Part shown: positions 45,549-59,258 of the stretch, piece by piece | Layout of the letters: every line of letters begins with the position of its first letter | Numbering within the stretch: position 1 is the stretch's first letter | Origin: Rufibacter latericius | Lineage (GTDB): Bacteria > Bacteroidota > Bacteroidia > Cytophagales > Hymenobacteraceae | Length of the DNA: 64,000 bases | Direction of reading: 5' to 3' | Assembly (NCBI RefSeq): GCF_003721515.1 | Contig: NZ_RJJD01000001.1 | Coordinates: 558,001-622,000 of the forward strand | Notes under the pieces: model-generated | What the model saw: only the letters and a program-made list of their open reading frames with translations | Database searches by the model: none | What the model was told of the DNA's origin: nothing | Made by a program: the position numbers and the translations under genes

Positions 45549-46370
45549 CTAGTCTAATCGCTTGATCTTGATATCCTTGAATTCAATTCCCTGGCCTTCG
45601 CTCTGGAGGCCTATGTAGCCCTGTGTCAGGCGCTTGCCATCCTGCTTTACTGTGGGGTCATAGTTGTTGGCCACTCCTCCCCCGATCTGCGGACGGGTAT
45701 ACTGCAGCACCGTGTCACCGTTGATGAGGTGCGTCACCAAGGAATCTCCCAATACAATCAGTTCGGCTTTCACCCACTGATCCCACGCATAGGTAGCCGA
45801 GGAAGAGTTGATGCAGTGCCGGTCATCTATTTTGTCTTCGTACACCACATCAGTACCCGGGGAGCACATGTTTCCGGTGGGGCGGGGTTTGCCGTCTCCG
45901 GCGTCCGCCAGCAACTGAAACTCCACGGAAATTGGCCAATCCTGCTCTTTTAAGATGGATTCTGGGCTCTGGGAATGGAACATAATGCCGCTGTTCCGAT
46001 AGGTGTAGGAAGGCGCATCTTTCAACCATTGGTCGGTGAAGCGGTACTCCCATTTCAAATGGAAAGAAGAGAACGGGGCTTTGTAAAACAGATGACCGTA
46101 CCGTTCATTGAAGGTTCCGTAGTTATCATAATTCACCTGCAACGCGCCGTCTTTCACTCTAAACGTCTGCGCGTAATTGTCTCCTACCTCATGATGATGA
46201 ATTTTGACGATCCAATCCTTCAGGTCCTTGCCGTTGAAGAGCGTTTGCCAGCCGCCTCCCTGCTTTGCTGTTTCTTTGATAGTGCTGGGCGAACAGGAAA
46301 TCACCACCAGCAATGTGACAGCCAGCAGAATAGCCTTGCAATGCACTCGTATGTTTTTAATATGCTTCAT
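45549..46370 (-). CDS. DUF1080 (3-keto-disaccharide hydrolase-type) lipoprotein
   Basis: About 273 residues. The frame opens at 46418, but the ATG at 46370 starts the lipoprotein signal, giving Cys26 ('VVISC'). The rest is a single DUF1080 concanavalin-like jelly roll: 'GWQTLFNGKDLKDWIVKIHHHEVGDNYAQTFRVKDGALQVNYDNYG', 'FHLKWEYRF', 'NSGIMFHSQSP', 'WPISVEFQLLADAG' and 'GYIGLQSEGQGIEFKDIKIKRLD'. Some DUF1080 proteins hydrolyse 3-keto-glycosides; others may only bind sugars. In this PUL it might help process oxidised or capped side chains (inference). It ends 235 nt upstream of the GH35 start and begins 62 nt after the GH16 stop. Confidence 0.85.
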   Translation of the reverse strand: MKHIKNIRVHCKAILLAVTLLVVISCSPSTIKETAKQGGGWQTLFNGKDLKDWIVKIHHHEVGDNYAQTFRVKDGALQVNYDNYGTFNERYGHLFYKAPFSSFHLKWEYRFTDQWLKDAPSYTYRNSGIMFHSQSPESILKEQDWPISVEFQLLADAGDGKPRPTGNMCSPGTDVVYEDKIDDRHCINSSSATYAWDQWVKAELIVLGDSLVTHLINGDTVLQYTRPQIGGGVANNYDPTVKQDGKRLTQGYIGLQSEGQGIEFKDIKIKRLD

Positions 46371-46432
46371 CCTGATTTTTTCTAAAACACGCTTAAACCT
46401 TATTCCACTAGCCTCCAAATCTCGGAGCCGCC

Positions 46433-47308
46433 CTATTTTTTCTGATACACCCGCACGTAATCCACCTCATATCTTTTAGGGAATGGTGTCCCCGAAGGGT
46501 TTCCCCCATTGCCGCCAATCGCCAGGTTCAACAGGAGGTAATGCGGCTGGTGAAAGGGATTGAAGCCATCGGGGTTCAGGGTTTTGGTTAAGTCAATCTC
46601 GTTGAGCAGTTCGCCGTCTAAGTAGAGCTTTATGTATTCAGTTGTCCAGTCCATTTTCCAGACATGGAACTTGCAGGGCCACTGGGCATCCTTCTCCAGG
46701 AAATTCGAAAACGGGATTCTGGCGTCATCCCAGACCGCTTTCATTTTATCATCTGACCATGCCGCATTGGCTAGGATGGTAGGACGGTTTCCCACCCGGT
46801 AGAATTCCATCAGGTCTATTTCTCCGCCTGCGGGCCATTCCTTAGCAACTCCCAAAGTCCAGATGGCGGGCCACATACCCATCGCGGTGTCTATTCGTGC
46901 CCTTACTTCAAAAACCCCGTACTGAAAGGACTTCTTGTTTAGGGTATGGAGGCTGGCCGAGGTATATTCAGCAAACTCACGGTGACGTCTCCAGTCTTTA
47001 TGGGTAGCCTCGAACCTGGGGTTTTCCAGGTTCTCGCGCCTGCCTTCAATCACCAGAACTCCTTTGGAACAGGTGGCATTCTGCGGCTGGTACCACTGCA
47101 GTTCACGGTTGCGCACAAACCCGAGTTCGTAGCCCCAGCTAGCGCTATCAGGCTTCCCATTGGCGTTGAACTCATCGTGCCAGACCAGAGAATAACCTGG
47201 CAGTTCCGTGGGAGGCTGAGCATCGGGTTGGTAGGCAAATTGCCGCCTGCTGCAAGCAAACTGCCCCAGCATTAGTAGGCATAAAAGAAGCCCGTACCAT
47301 TTGTTCAT
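46433..47308 (-). CDS. GH16 family surface lipoprotein (candidate endo-beta-1,3-galactanase)
   Basis: A 291-residue lipoprotein (Cys19 in 'QFAC') consisting of one GH16 domain. The catalytic signature is E163-I-D165-L-M-E168 in 'AGGEIDLMEFY', and the end 'RYEVDYVRVYQKK' closes the jelly roll. Surface-exposed GH16 endo-enzymes in known arabinogalactan loci cut the beta-1,3-galactan backbone, and that is the likely role here. Beta-glucanase activity is the alternative. It differs from the GH16 of the first locus, which is not lipidated and has an extra C-terminal domain. Order: between DUF2264 (upstream) and DUF1080. Confidence 0.88.
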   Translation of the reverse strand: MNKWYGLLLCLLMLGQFACSRRQFAYQPDAQPPTELPGYSLVWHDEFNANGKPDSASWGYELGFVRNRELQWYQPQNATCSKGVLVIEGRRENLENPRFEATHKDWRRHREFAEYTSASLHTLNKKSFQYGVFEVRARIDTAMGMWPAIWTLGVAKEWPAGGEIDLMEFYRVGNRPTILANAAWSDDKMKAVWDDARIPFSNFLEKDAQWPCKFHVWKMDWTTEYIKLYLDGELLNEIDLTKTLNPDGFNPFHQPHYLLLNLAIGGNGGNPSGTPFPKRYEVDYVRVYQKK

Positions 47309-47352
47309 ATTCTATCTCCTGTTATCACCTCGCCTGAAAGCAAAGGCATATG

Positions 47353-47395
47353 TTCTGTTTTGAAGGTGTTTTGGGATTTCTGGCCCCAAAACGGC
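47353..47395. repeat. Recurring intergenic palindrome copy between DUF2264 and GH16
   Basis: Carries TCTGTTTTGAAGGTGTTTT and, on the right, GGCCCCAAAACGG. It lies between the DUF2264 stop (47434) and the GH16 start (47308). Confidence 0.6.
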
Positions 47396-47433
47396 CTTGC
47401 CCAATTGTCTAATGTATAATGCTGCCCATCGTC

Positions 47434-49482
47434 CTACTCGAAACGGACCGTTTTTGCCTCTCCTTTTCTAAAAGAGACCGTAAACGATTTCCCATTGGCA
47501 GCTGGGCTAATTTTCTTCACCGGCACCAGTTCCTCGTCGGTCCATTTCTCCCCAGATTTCTTCCAGAGCATCAGGGTAGCGTACACCTCCGACTTTTGGC
47601 TTGGCTGGAATTGATCGGTCACGGTAAGGACGGTGCTTTCTTTGCTCACGGGGTGCAGGCCAGTCGCGTTGACAGCTTCCAGCCCGTCCCACCCGCTGAG
47701 GGAAACCAGGGCCAACTGGTACTCGCCGTTGTCGATGATCTGCACCGGATGGCCTTTCACTTTCCGGCTTTCTTTTCTGATAGCGGTCTTCAACTGGGGC
47801 AAGGCGTAGTGACCCAGGCGAAGTTGTGAAGCCTGGGTGCTGGTGTTCAAATCCACCCGGAGGATACCGTTGGGTAGTGGGACATCGGCTAGGCTCAGTT
47901 TTATTTGGTCATTGGTTTCCAGTACTGCATCGCGGTAATAAATGCCGTTGTCAAACTTTTTGAAGGTGAAGAGCCGCAGGGCTTCCCACTCGTTTTTCTG
48001 GTTTTTGATGACGTAGTTCATGGCCACTTCGCCGTTAGGGCCATCGGCTTGCCATGGGAAAGCGCTGTTGTAGGAAAGGCGGTTGTAGTTCTCGGTGGAT
48101 CGGAACAGTTGCCAGTCCTTAGCTACCGTTTCATGGCACCAGGCCCGTACCTCGGCGGCCCCGATGTTGGGATAATCGGTGATGAGGATCTTGGAGCCTT
48201 CCTGAAATTTGTTGTAGACGTTGCCTTTGCTGAGCTCTTTTTCCCAAGCACCTTCATTCTCTACCGCGGTCCAGAACGGATTGCCCTCGGGCACGATCAG
48301 GCCCAGAAACGCCTTGCCCATCCAGAAGGCACTGGCGCGGGCGCTGTAGATTTGCACGGCCGGTTCATAGGCACCGTAGAAGCCTAAGGTTGGAATGTTA
48401 TCAGGGGCCATGAAATCGGGGTTCTGCAGGAACTGGAGGATGGTGCCCGAGGCGATTCGGCGCATCCAGCCATAATTGGTCCCGGGTTCCTGGGTCAAGC
48501 CCATGAGCGGGAACGGTACCACGGCGGCAAAGCGGTAGGCGATGCTGCGGCCCCACATGATCATCTGGCCATCGCGGCTGAACAGGTACGGGTAGTTTTC
48601 GTCTAATTCTTTGAAATTGGCCACAAAACGGGCGGCATACTCCGGGTGGTGTTTCTTCCCGAAGAACTCGGCCCACAGCGGTCCATACATCTGGAAAGCC
48701 CACATGCTATAGTAATCGTAGGCGGGGCTGTCATTGTACCAACCCTGGCCGCGGTACTGCTCCAGCGACTTATCCAGGTACTCCAGCATCAGTTTCTCGT
48801 TTACCGGGTAGCCCTGCTCCTTGAAGAAACTCATCACGAAGATGTTGAAGAAGCGCCAGTTAGACCCGATGGTGGGGCCATCGCCGTAGCTGAGCATGGT
48901 TTTGGAGAGAATTTCCTTCTGCGGGGGGGTCAGCGGTTTCCAGAGCACGTCGGGCGCGTAGAAAAGCGATACCGCCAATCCGCCGAACTCCACCAGAATC
49001 TGGCTCGGACCGCCGTTACTGGCGCGGGGCTTCACATAGGTGGGGCTGGTGGGTTCCGTCAGTTTCACCAACTGGCGCCGGTAATAGTCAGCGACCTTGA
49101 TGCCGTTGATTTCCAGGTTCGGGTTTTCTTTGAGCAGGGGCACGGCCACAAACAAGGTGCGGCAGAGGCCTTCCAGCATCTCGGTGGGCGTGTGGACCCC
49201 ATCGCGCGGATAGCTTTTGCCGGGCTGCTTGGGAAACACCATGGGGTCCTCCACGGTCTTCACGTATTGGAAGGCTCCCTCCAGCAGGTACTGCGCCGCG
49301 TCTTTCCAATGCTGGCGGGTCATGCCTGTGTGTGGACTGGTTTTATAGTCAGGGTTGATGACCTGAAAAGTTTTCTGGCCCGCTCCCGCCTTCACGGTAG
49401 GGTCCGCCTCTGTTTGCGCCCACAAATGAGTACTGAAAAACAGGGAGACAATCAGCAGAAGAACACTGGCACGGTACCGCAT
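47434..49482 (-). CDS. DUF2264-domain secreted protein (candidate GH154-type beta-glucuronidase)
   Basis: A 682-residue protein with a Sec signal (about 1-22, 'LWAQ'). It has a helix-rich (alpha/alpha)6-like domain (about 45-450) with the DUF2264 pattern: 'MTRQHWKDAAQYLLEGAF', 'YPRDGVHTPTEMLEGLCRTL', 'GSNWRFFNIFVMSFF', 'WYNDSPAYDYYSMWAFQMYGPLW', 'RDGQMIMWGRSIAYRFAAVVPF'; a beta-rich C-terminal half follows. From memory, DUF2264 proteins of Bacteroides arabinogalactan loci are beta-glucuronidases (GH154); I could not check this. In this locus it would remove uncapped glucuronic acid from galactan side chains. The neighbouring GH105 and BNR_4 genes handle the rhamnose-capped or unsaturated form. 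Confidence 0.75.
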   Translation of the reverse strand: MRYRASVLLLIVSLFFSTHLWAQTEADPTVKAGAGQKTFQVINPDYKTSPHTGMTRQHWKDAAQYLLEGAFQYVKTVEDPMVFPKQPGKSYPRDGVHTPTEMLEGLCRTLFVAVPLLKENPNLEINGIKVADYYRRQLVKLTEPTSPTYVKPRASNGGPSQILVEFGGLAVSLFYAPDVLWKPLTPPQKEILSKTMLSYGDGPTIGSNWRFFNIFVMSFFKEQGYPVNEKLMLEYLDKSLEQYRGQGWYNDSPAYDYYSMWAFQMYGPLWAEFFGKKHHPEYAARFVANFKELDENYPYLFSRDGQMIMWGRSIAYRFAAVVPFPLMGLTQEPGTNYGWMRRIASGTILQFLQNPDFMAPDNIPTLGFYGAYEPAVQIYSARASAFWMGKAFLGLIVPEGNPFWTAVENEGAWEKELSKGNVYNKFQEGSKILITDYPNIGAAEVRAWCHETVAKDWQLFRSTENYNRLSYNSAFPWQADGPNGEVAMNYVIKNQKNEWEALRLFTFKKFDNGIYYRDAVLETNDQIKLSLADVPLPNGILRVDLNTSTQASQLRLGHYALPQLKTAIRKESRKVKGHPVQIIDNGEYQLALVSLSGWDGLEAVNATGLHPVSKESTVLTVTDQFQPSQKSEVYATLMLWKKSGEKWTDEELVPVKKISPAANGKSFTVSFRKGEAKTVRFE

Positions 49483-49543
49483 GGGAGTAAAAACGTTTAT
49501 TAAAATTTTGAAAGCACTTGGTCTAGTTAGTGTTTCCCGAGAA

Positions 49544-49586
49544 GCCGTTTTGGGGCTGTTTTTAGGAAATCAGGGGTAAAACCCCG
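49544..49586. repeat. Recurring intergenic palindrome copy between GH105 and DUF2264
   Basis: Shares the 19-nt core GCCGTTTTGGGGCTGTTTT exactly with the copy at 59259. It lies in the 116-nt gap between the DUF2264 start and the GH105 stop. Confidence 0.8.
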
Positions 49587-49598
49587 AACTGTATTCCG

Positions 49599-50747
49599 TC
49601 AATCCAGCAGGCGGTACATCTCCGAGGCAGCCAGCAAAAACGCCCCTACCCCGAAACCGGTGGTGGAGTTCACGTCTACCACCTGCCCCGGAATGGCTCT
49701 CTCCCCGATGGGCTGCACATAGCCGATTTTTCCGTTAGGCTGCAGCGCGGTGTTGGTCAGGTAATGGTAACCTTTGGCGGCTACGGGCAGGTATTCTTTT
49801 TTGTCCAGCAAGCCGTTGTTGATGCCCCACAGAAAGCCGTAGGTAAAGAAGGCGGTGCCGCTGGTCTCAGGGCCTGGCGCGTGGGCCGGATCCAGGATGC
49901 TTCTGGTCCAGTAGCCTTCGGCTTGCTGCGAGCGGGCGATGGCGCTGGCCATGTCTTTGAAGCGCTGCTCGTACTCCTTGCGGTGCGGGTCTTTTTTAGG
50001 CAGATCCTGCAATACCTTAGCTAAACCGGCAAACACCCAACCATCTCCGCGCGCCCAGAAATCCTTTTTGCCGTTGGCGCTTTTGTGCTTGGGGTAGACG
50101 TATTTGGCATCGCGGTAATAGAGTTTTTCGTCTGCGTCATACATGATGGAGTTGGCATAGGTCAGGTACTCGTGCAGTTTCTCCAAATACTGTTTATTGC
50201 CGGTCACCTTATAGAGTTTGGTCATGACGGGCATCACCATGTAAAGGCCATCGGCCCACCACCAGTAATCGTTTTTGGGCGTGCTCATCTGGTATTCCAT
50301 GACCTCGCGGGCGCGGGCGATTTTGCGGTCGTCTTTGGCGCCGTCCAGACAGTACAGGTCAATGTAGGTCTGGAAACAGATCTGCCAGTCCCCGAAGAGC
50401 ACGTAGTCGTCTTTTTCACCGTAGGAGTATTTCCAATCGGCTTTGTTCGTGGATTTGGCGCCCATCCACTGGTTTTTCTCGGCCCAAGCCTCTGAATACC
50501 GGCGGTAGGCTTCGTTTTTGGTGATTTTGTAGGCCTCCATGTTGCCGGTGTGGTAAGCCGCCACATCCCAGAAAGCCCAACCGGGCATAGGGTTGGCGCT
50601 CTGCCAGTAAGCGTTGGCTTTGTGCAGTTGGTCTGCCACTTCTTTTTTGGAGGCGGGCAGCAGAGGATGCTTGGGTTTGGCTACGACTGATGCACCGAAT
50701 GCGCCAAGCAACAACAGGAGGGTAAAAAAGGCTTTCTTCTGAATCAT
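49599..50747 (-). CDS. GH105/GH88-type unsaturated glucuronyl hydrolase
   Basis: A 382-residue protein with an N-terminal Sec signal (about 1-23). It has the six-hairpin (alpha/alpha)6 fold of GH105: 'WQSANPMPGWAFWDVAAYHTGNMEAYK', 'FGDWQICFQTYIDLY', the catalytic Asp166 in 'YWWWADGLYM', 'DFWARGDGWVFAGLAKVLQDLP' and 'SGTAFFTYGFLWGINNGLLDKKEYLPVAAKGYHYL'. GH105 enzymes remove 4,5-unsaturated hexuronic acid left by lyases. With a propeller lyase candidate directly upstream (70-nt gap), it probably removes unsaturated glucuronate from arabinogalactan side chains. A rhamnogalacturonan role is the alternative, but no pectin lyase is visible here. Confidence 0.9.
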   Translation of the reverse strand: MIQKKAFFTLLLLLGAFGASVVAKPKHPLLPASKKEVADQLHKANAYWQSANPMPGWAFWDVAAYHTGNMEAYKITKNEAYRRYSEAWAEKNQWMGAKSTNKADWKYSYGEKDDYVLFGDWQICFQTYIDLYCLDGAKDDRKIARAREVMEYQMSTPKNDYWWWADGLYMVMPVMTKLYKVTGNKQYLEKLHEYLTYANSIMYDADEKLYYRDAKYVYPKHKSANGKKDFWARGDGWVFAGLAKVLQDLPKKDPHRKEYEQRFKDMASAIARSQQAEGYWTRSILDPAHAPGPETSGTAFFTYGFLWGINNGLLDKKEYLPVAAKGYHYLTNTALQPNGKIGYVQPIGERAIPGQVVDVNSTTGFGVGAFLLAASEMYRLLD

Positions 50748-50817
50748 GTTAACTTCAATGCGGGGAATACCGCCCCAGTTTATCTATATTTTGCGGAAAA
50801 CAGGCTTTATACACCTT

Positions 50818-52179
50818 TTAAAACTTCGGCTTCCATTCCACCACCTGGATGGGTTGCGGCGCGATCTCGGCCTGGCCTTCCCCGTCTACCTGGTCTACTT
50901 TCTGTACAAACAGGTTCAGCACCTGCTTTTTCTTCCAGAGTTCGGTGTCATAGGTGGGCTCCCAGGAACCCAAGGATTCCGACGTTAAATCCAGGATGGT
51001 CCAAGTAGGATCTGACATTTTGTTGATGACCAGTGCCGATGCCTTGCTGCCCCGCTCCTCGTCCCTGAAAATCAACAGCACCGATGCTTTCCCGCCGGCG
51101 TTTTTCACCACGATCTGCGGCCGGGCGATGGGAATGCGTTTGGTGCCCACCCCACTCAAACTGAAGGGCGTTTTCCGAAAATCCAGCTCCAGTTTCTGCC
51201 AAGATTTGCCGTCATGGTACACCAAATGGTACTGCGGAATGGTAGACCCGGCCTCGCGCCAGTACGTGGCAATAAAGGGATTTCCCTCGTCATCTGCGGC
51301 CATGGAGGTCTGGTTGATGAGTTCGCTGTTCTGCGGAATGGCCAGGGCTTTCTCGGCGGTGGCTTCGGTGATAGGCAAGGTGTACTTTTCACCGGTTGAC
51401 TTCTCCCAGGTTTTGCCGCCGTCCAGAGAGCGGGCGTAGGCCAGGTCATGGTTACTGGCTACATCGGGGCTCTCGCGCCACACCCAGGACACGTGGAGGG
51501 TGCCTTTCTTATCAAGATAGGCCTGCCAGTAGGCATTGCGCTTTCCTTCGCCGTTGATGAGGTTGCTGTGCAGCTGCGTCCATTGCTGGATACCGGTGTC
51601 ATAGCTGTTGATGACCAGATTGCCCTGACCCGAGCCGCCGCCGCGGTAGAAGAACATGAGGTTGCCGTTGGGCAGCCGGTAGAACTCGGGGTAAGAAACC
51701 ACCTTTTCGCGTTGGCCCGTCATGGGCATTTTCTCCATCATCTGCAGGGAGCCGGGGCTCACGCTGCGGGCGTAGTTCAGGGCATTGTTGTGGTGATCCC
51801 AGGAAAGGTGCAGGAAGCCCTTGCCGTCTACCATGATGCTGATGGTGTTATGGGCATCAGATGCATTGCCTTTGAAGTTGGTTTTCTGGATTTCCCAGGC
51901 AGTTGCCCCGCTTTTGCGTTTGGCTAGCATCACCGAGCGGTCGGCGGCATACCAAGCGGTGTATTGGGTATCTTCAAAAGTGACCAGCGAATTCTTCCGG
52001 AAAGCCACCACGTTCACCGAGTTGTTCGCCCAGCCATCGGCTACGTGGGTGATGGTAGGGTTAGAAGCCGTAATAGCACCTCCAGATCTGGAGGTGCTAC
52101 AGGAAAGGGAACTCAGCGAGAAAGCGAGGGCGAGGAGGCCGTACGTAGCTTTTCTGCGTGTATGTAGGGGATAAACCAT
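50818..52179 (-). CDS. BNR_4 beta-propeller lipoprotein, candidate rhamnose-glucuronate lyase
   Basis: A 453-residue lipoprotein (Cys27 in 'LSSLSC') with a seven-bladed BNR_4 propeller from about residue 45. In known BNR_4 polysaccharide lyases (PL24/PL25 type) the active site is two His about 20 apart, then a Tyr and an Arg 16 apart (from memory). Here H110 ('DAHN') and H130 ('DHHNN') are 20 apart; Y163 ('SYPEF') and R179 ('FFYRGGG') are 16 apart. GH145 propellers, seen in arabinogalactan loci, are related and act on L-Rha-alpha-1,4-GlcA. The GH105 next door would take the unsaturated GlcA that a lyase leaves. Lyase activity is inferred; a glycosidase or a sugar-binding protein is possible. 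Confidence 0.7.
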   Translation of the reverse strand: MVYPLHTRRKATYGLLALAFSLSSLSCSTSRSGGAITASNPTITHVADGWANNSVNVVAFRKNSLVTFEDTQYTAWYAADRSVMLAKRKSGATAWEIQKTNFKGNASDAHNTISIMVDGKGFLHLSWDHHNNALNYARSVSPGSLQMMEKMPMTGQREKVVSYPEFYRLPNGNLMFFYRGGGSGQGNLVINSYDTGIQQWTQLHSNLINGEGKRNAYWQAYLDKKGTLHVSWVWRESPDVASNHDLAYARSLDGGKTWEKSTGEKYTLPITEATAEKALAIPQNSELINQTSMAADDEGNPFIATYWREAGSTIPQYHLVYHDGKSWQKLELDFRKTPFSLSGVGTKRIPIARPQIVVKNAGGKASVLLIFRDEERGSKASALVINKMSDPTWTILDLTSESLGSWEPTYDTELWKKKQVLNLFVQKVDQVDGEGQAEIAPQPIQVVEWKPKF

Positions 52180-52232
52180 GTGTCGATGATGAACAAAACC
52201 TGCTCCTGAGACTGCCTAAAGGAGCAGCTACT

Positions 52233-56689
<4,457 letters not shown>

Positions 56690-56714
56690 TTAATTTATCA
56701 GAAATTCTTGGGGT

Positions 56715-59192
56715 TTATTTCACCGATGCTGAACTGGATCCCCCGGCCATCCCATTTTGGGTCTGTTTTACCGAAAACTCCACCGTTTGAGGCGTCAGGC
56801 CGGGAGATTGGATCGTTACCCTGACTTTGCCGGGTTTCTGGCCTGCCTGAACGTAAGCCAGCAGTTTCCCGCGCAGCACTTTCCGCTTCTCAGACTGATA
56901 GTTCTCAAGGCCCGAATGGCTGCCGTTTTCCAGACCAAGGATTTTGGCGGGTCCTTCTACCGTGAAGGTCATCTCGTTTTCGGCGCCGTACACCAGGTTG
57001 CCCTTACTGTCTACCACGTTGATCTCCACATGCGCCACTCCTTTGCCAGCCAGGGTTTTCTTGTCGGCTTTGGCCTGGATGGCGGCGGGCGCAGCGGCGG
57101 TAACCAACACGTCACGGCTTACCTCTTTTCCGTTTTTATAGGCTTTGGCCATCAGTTCCCCGGGCGCGTAGACCAAGTCCCAATAGAGTGCGCGTTGAGG
57201 GCTCTGGGCCAGAGACTTTCTGCCCAGCGATTTGCCGTTCAGGAAGAGTTCTGCTTCATCGGCGTTCGTAAAGCAGCTTACCCGCACGCTATCGTTGGCT
57301 TTCCAGTTCCAGGTGGGGTCTGCCCTCCGGTGGCTCCAGATACCATTGTCCTGGTTCTTAGGTACCGGAGAAGCCCCGATGTACACCATGGGTTTGTCTG
57401 ACCACAGGCTTTGCCGGAAGAAATACTCGGGCTTCTTGAAGCCGGCCAGATCCATTAAGCCAGCACCGTTGCTGCGGCTGGGCCATTTGCCGGCCTCACC
57501 CATGTAGTCAATGCCGGTCCAGAGGTACTGCGCCGAAATATAGTCATTCGTGTCCACGGCGGCCCAGGCGTTCAGGCGCATGCCGTTCTCGCTGCCGTAG
57601 ATGACTCTGTCGGGGTATTTGGCGTGGTCCTCGGGGTAGCGGTGCTCCTGGTAATTGTAGCCCACGATATCCAGTACTTTGGGGTAATCGGTGAAGTTGG
57701 ACATCACCACACCGGCCAGGGCCGCGGTGATGGGCCGGGAAGTATCGTGCTTTTTCGCGACCTCCACCAGATGCCTGGACAGCTCGCTTAAGCGGCTGGC
57801 GGGCGGGTTGTTGGGCTGGTAGCCTTTGCCGTAGATCTGCGGGTTGTTGCCCGTGTTTAGGACCTCGTGGGAATAAGGGTCATTGGGGTAATCAATCTCG
57901 TTCCCGATGCTCCACATGATGATGGAAGGACGGTTGCGGTTCCGCAGGATCATGTCTGCCAGGTCTCTATCGGCCCATTCCTTGAAATGCTCATGATAGC
58001 CGTCTTTGCCCGGGGTGCCTACGTTCCAGCCAGCAATCCATTTGTTTTTACCGGTTTCCCACTCGTCAAAGGCCTCGTCCTGCACCAGGAGGCCCAGTTT
58101 GTCGCACAGGTCATAGAGGTAATCGGCGTGCGGGTTGTGACTCATCCGCAGGGAATTAACGCCACCTTCTTTCAGGGTGATGAGTCTTCTTTCCCACACT
58201 TCCTCCGGCACGGCGGTACCCAAGGCGCCGGCATCGTCATGGATGCAGACACCTTTCAGTTTCATGTTTTTCCCGTTCAAGAAGAAGCCTTTGTTTGCAT
58301 CAAAGGCAATGCTTCTGAAGCCCACCTGCTCCACGGTTTCATCGGTCTTTTTGCCGTTCACAAACAAAGACACCCGCAACTGGTACAAAGTAGGCTGTTC
58401 CACCGACCAAAGCTTAGGATTGTTCACCTGGAAGGACAAGGCAGCCTCAGCTTCTTTCCCGCCGGTTACGCTCACCTGCTTCTGCGTCTGGTTTACCACT
58501 TTGCCTCCCTTGTCCAGCAGCTCGGCTTTCACCTGGACATCCGCTGCTTTACCGGAAGCATTGGTCACCGATACTTTCACGTTGGACAAAGCCTTGGCCG
58601 CCGAGACCTCCGGGGTGGTGAAGGCCACTCCCCACAGGTTGATGTGCACGGGCTCTACTGTCACGAGGTAGACATTCCGGTTGATGCCCGAGCCAGTATA
58701 CCACCTAGAATCGGCGAACTGGGTGTGGTCCACTTTCACCGCCACCACGTTATTGCCGTTCTTGTTCAGGTGCTTGGTGATCTCGTACTGGAAGGGCGTG
58801 AAGCCGTTGGGTCTTTTGCCCAAGGCATGTCCGTTGATCCAGACTTCACTGTTCTTGTAAACCCCGTCAAAGTAGAGGAACAGCTGTTTGTTCTGCTGGG
58901 CAGCGGGCACTTTGAAGGTCTTTCGGTACCAGCCTATCCCGCCGGGCAAATACCCGGTGGCGCTGGCCCATTCCTGGCTGAAAGGCCCTTCAATGCTCCA
59001 GTCATGCGGCAAATCCAGGCTGCGCCATTGCGCATCAGCGAAACTAATGCCTTCGGCTTTGGCTACATCGCCTTTGTGGAATTTCCATTTATCGTTGAAA
59101 AGCGCTTTGGTGCGCGGCTGTTGCGCGAATACCTGAGAGGTATAGCTAAGCAACAACGTGGTGAAGAAGACGAGTAAAATTCTATTTTTCAT
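56715..59192 (-). CDS. GH2 family glycosidase (beta-galactosidase/glucuronidase), DUF4982 type
   Basis: An 825-residue protein with a Sec signal (about 1-23, 'QVFAQ'). Jelly roll ('WRSLDLPHDWSIEGPF', 'GGIGWYRKTF'), Ig domain and TIM barrel ('KGVCIHDDAGALGTAVPEEVWERRL', 'SHNPHADYLYDLCDKLGLLVQDEAFDEWETGKN') are in the usual order. Acid/base Glu is in 'MWSIGNEIDYP', nucleophile Glu in 'VIYGSENGMR'. After it comes a DUF4982/Ig-like tail, typical of GH2 enzymes of plant-glycan PULs. Substrate could be beta-galactoside or beta-glucuronide; the motifs do not decide. It follows the GH30 gene by 115 nt and precedes the longer GH2 by 127 nt. Confidence 0.9.
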   Translation of the reverse strand: MKNRILLVFFTTLLLSYTSQVFAQQPRTKALFNDKWKFHKGDVAKAEGISFADAQWRSLDLPHDWSIEGPFSQEWASATGYLPGGIGWYRKTFKVPAAQQNKQLFLYFDGVYKNSEVWINGHALGKRPNGFTPFQYEITKHLNKNGNNVVAVKVDHTQFADSRWYTGSGINRNVYLVTVEPVHINLWGVAFTTPEVSAAKALSNVKVSVTNASGKAADVQVKAELLDKGGKVVNQTQKQVSVTGGKEAEAALSFQVNNPKLWSVEQPTLYQLRVSLFVNGKKTDETVEQVGFRSIAFDANKGFFLNGKNMKLKGVCIHDDAGALGTAVPEEVWERRLITLKEGGVNSLRMSHNPHADYLYDLCDKLGLLVQDEAFDEWETGKNKWIAGWNVGTPGKDGYHEHFKEWADRDLADMILRNRNRPSIIMWSIGNEIDYPNDPYSHEVLNTGNNPQIYGKGYQPNNPPASRLSELSRHLVEVAKKHDTSRPITAALAGVVMSNFTDYPKVLDIVGYNYQEHRYPEDHAKYPDRVIYGSENGMRLNAWAAVDTNDYISAQYLWTGIDYMGEAGKWPSRSNGAGLMDLAGFKKPEYFFRQSLWSDKPMVYIGASPVPKNQDNGIWSHRRADPTWNWKANDSVRVSCFTNADEAELFLNGKSLGRKSLAQSPQRALYWDLVYAPGELMAKAYKNGKEVSRDVLVTAAAPAAIQAKADKKTLAGKGVAHVEINVVDSKGNLVYGAENEMTFTVEGPAKILGLENGSHSGLENYQSEKRKVLRGKLLAYVQAGQKPGKVRVTIQSPGLTPQTVEFSVKQTQNGMAGGSSSASVK

Positions 59193-59258
59193 TTATAGGG
59201 GAATAAAATGATTCAATTCATTTAAGTTGTCTCTTTTGGTCTCGACCGTTTCTTAAGA

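Noticed and set aside
50818-52179. Sialidase or generic BNR exo-enzyme for the BNR_4 protein
   Set aside because: The Asp-box repeats and arginine triad of sialidases are not evident, and the GH105 neighbour favours a uronic-acid lyase role.
57867-59177. 436-codon plus-strand frame
   Set aside because: Antisense shadow of the GH2 gene; no protein family features.
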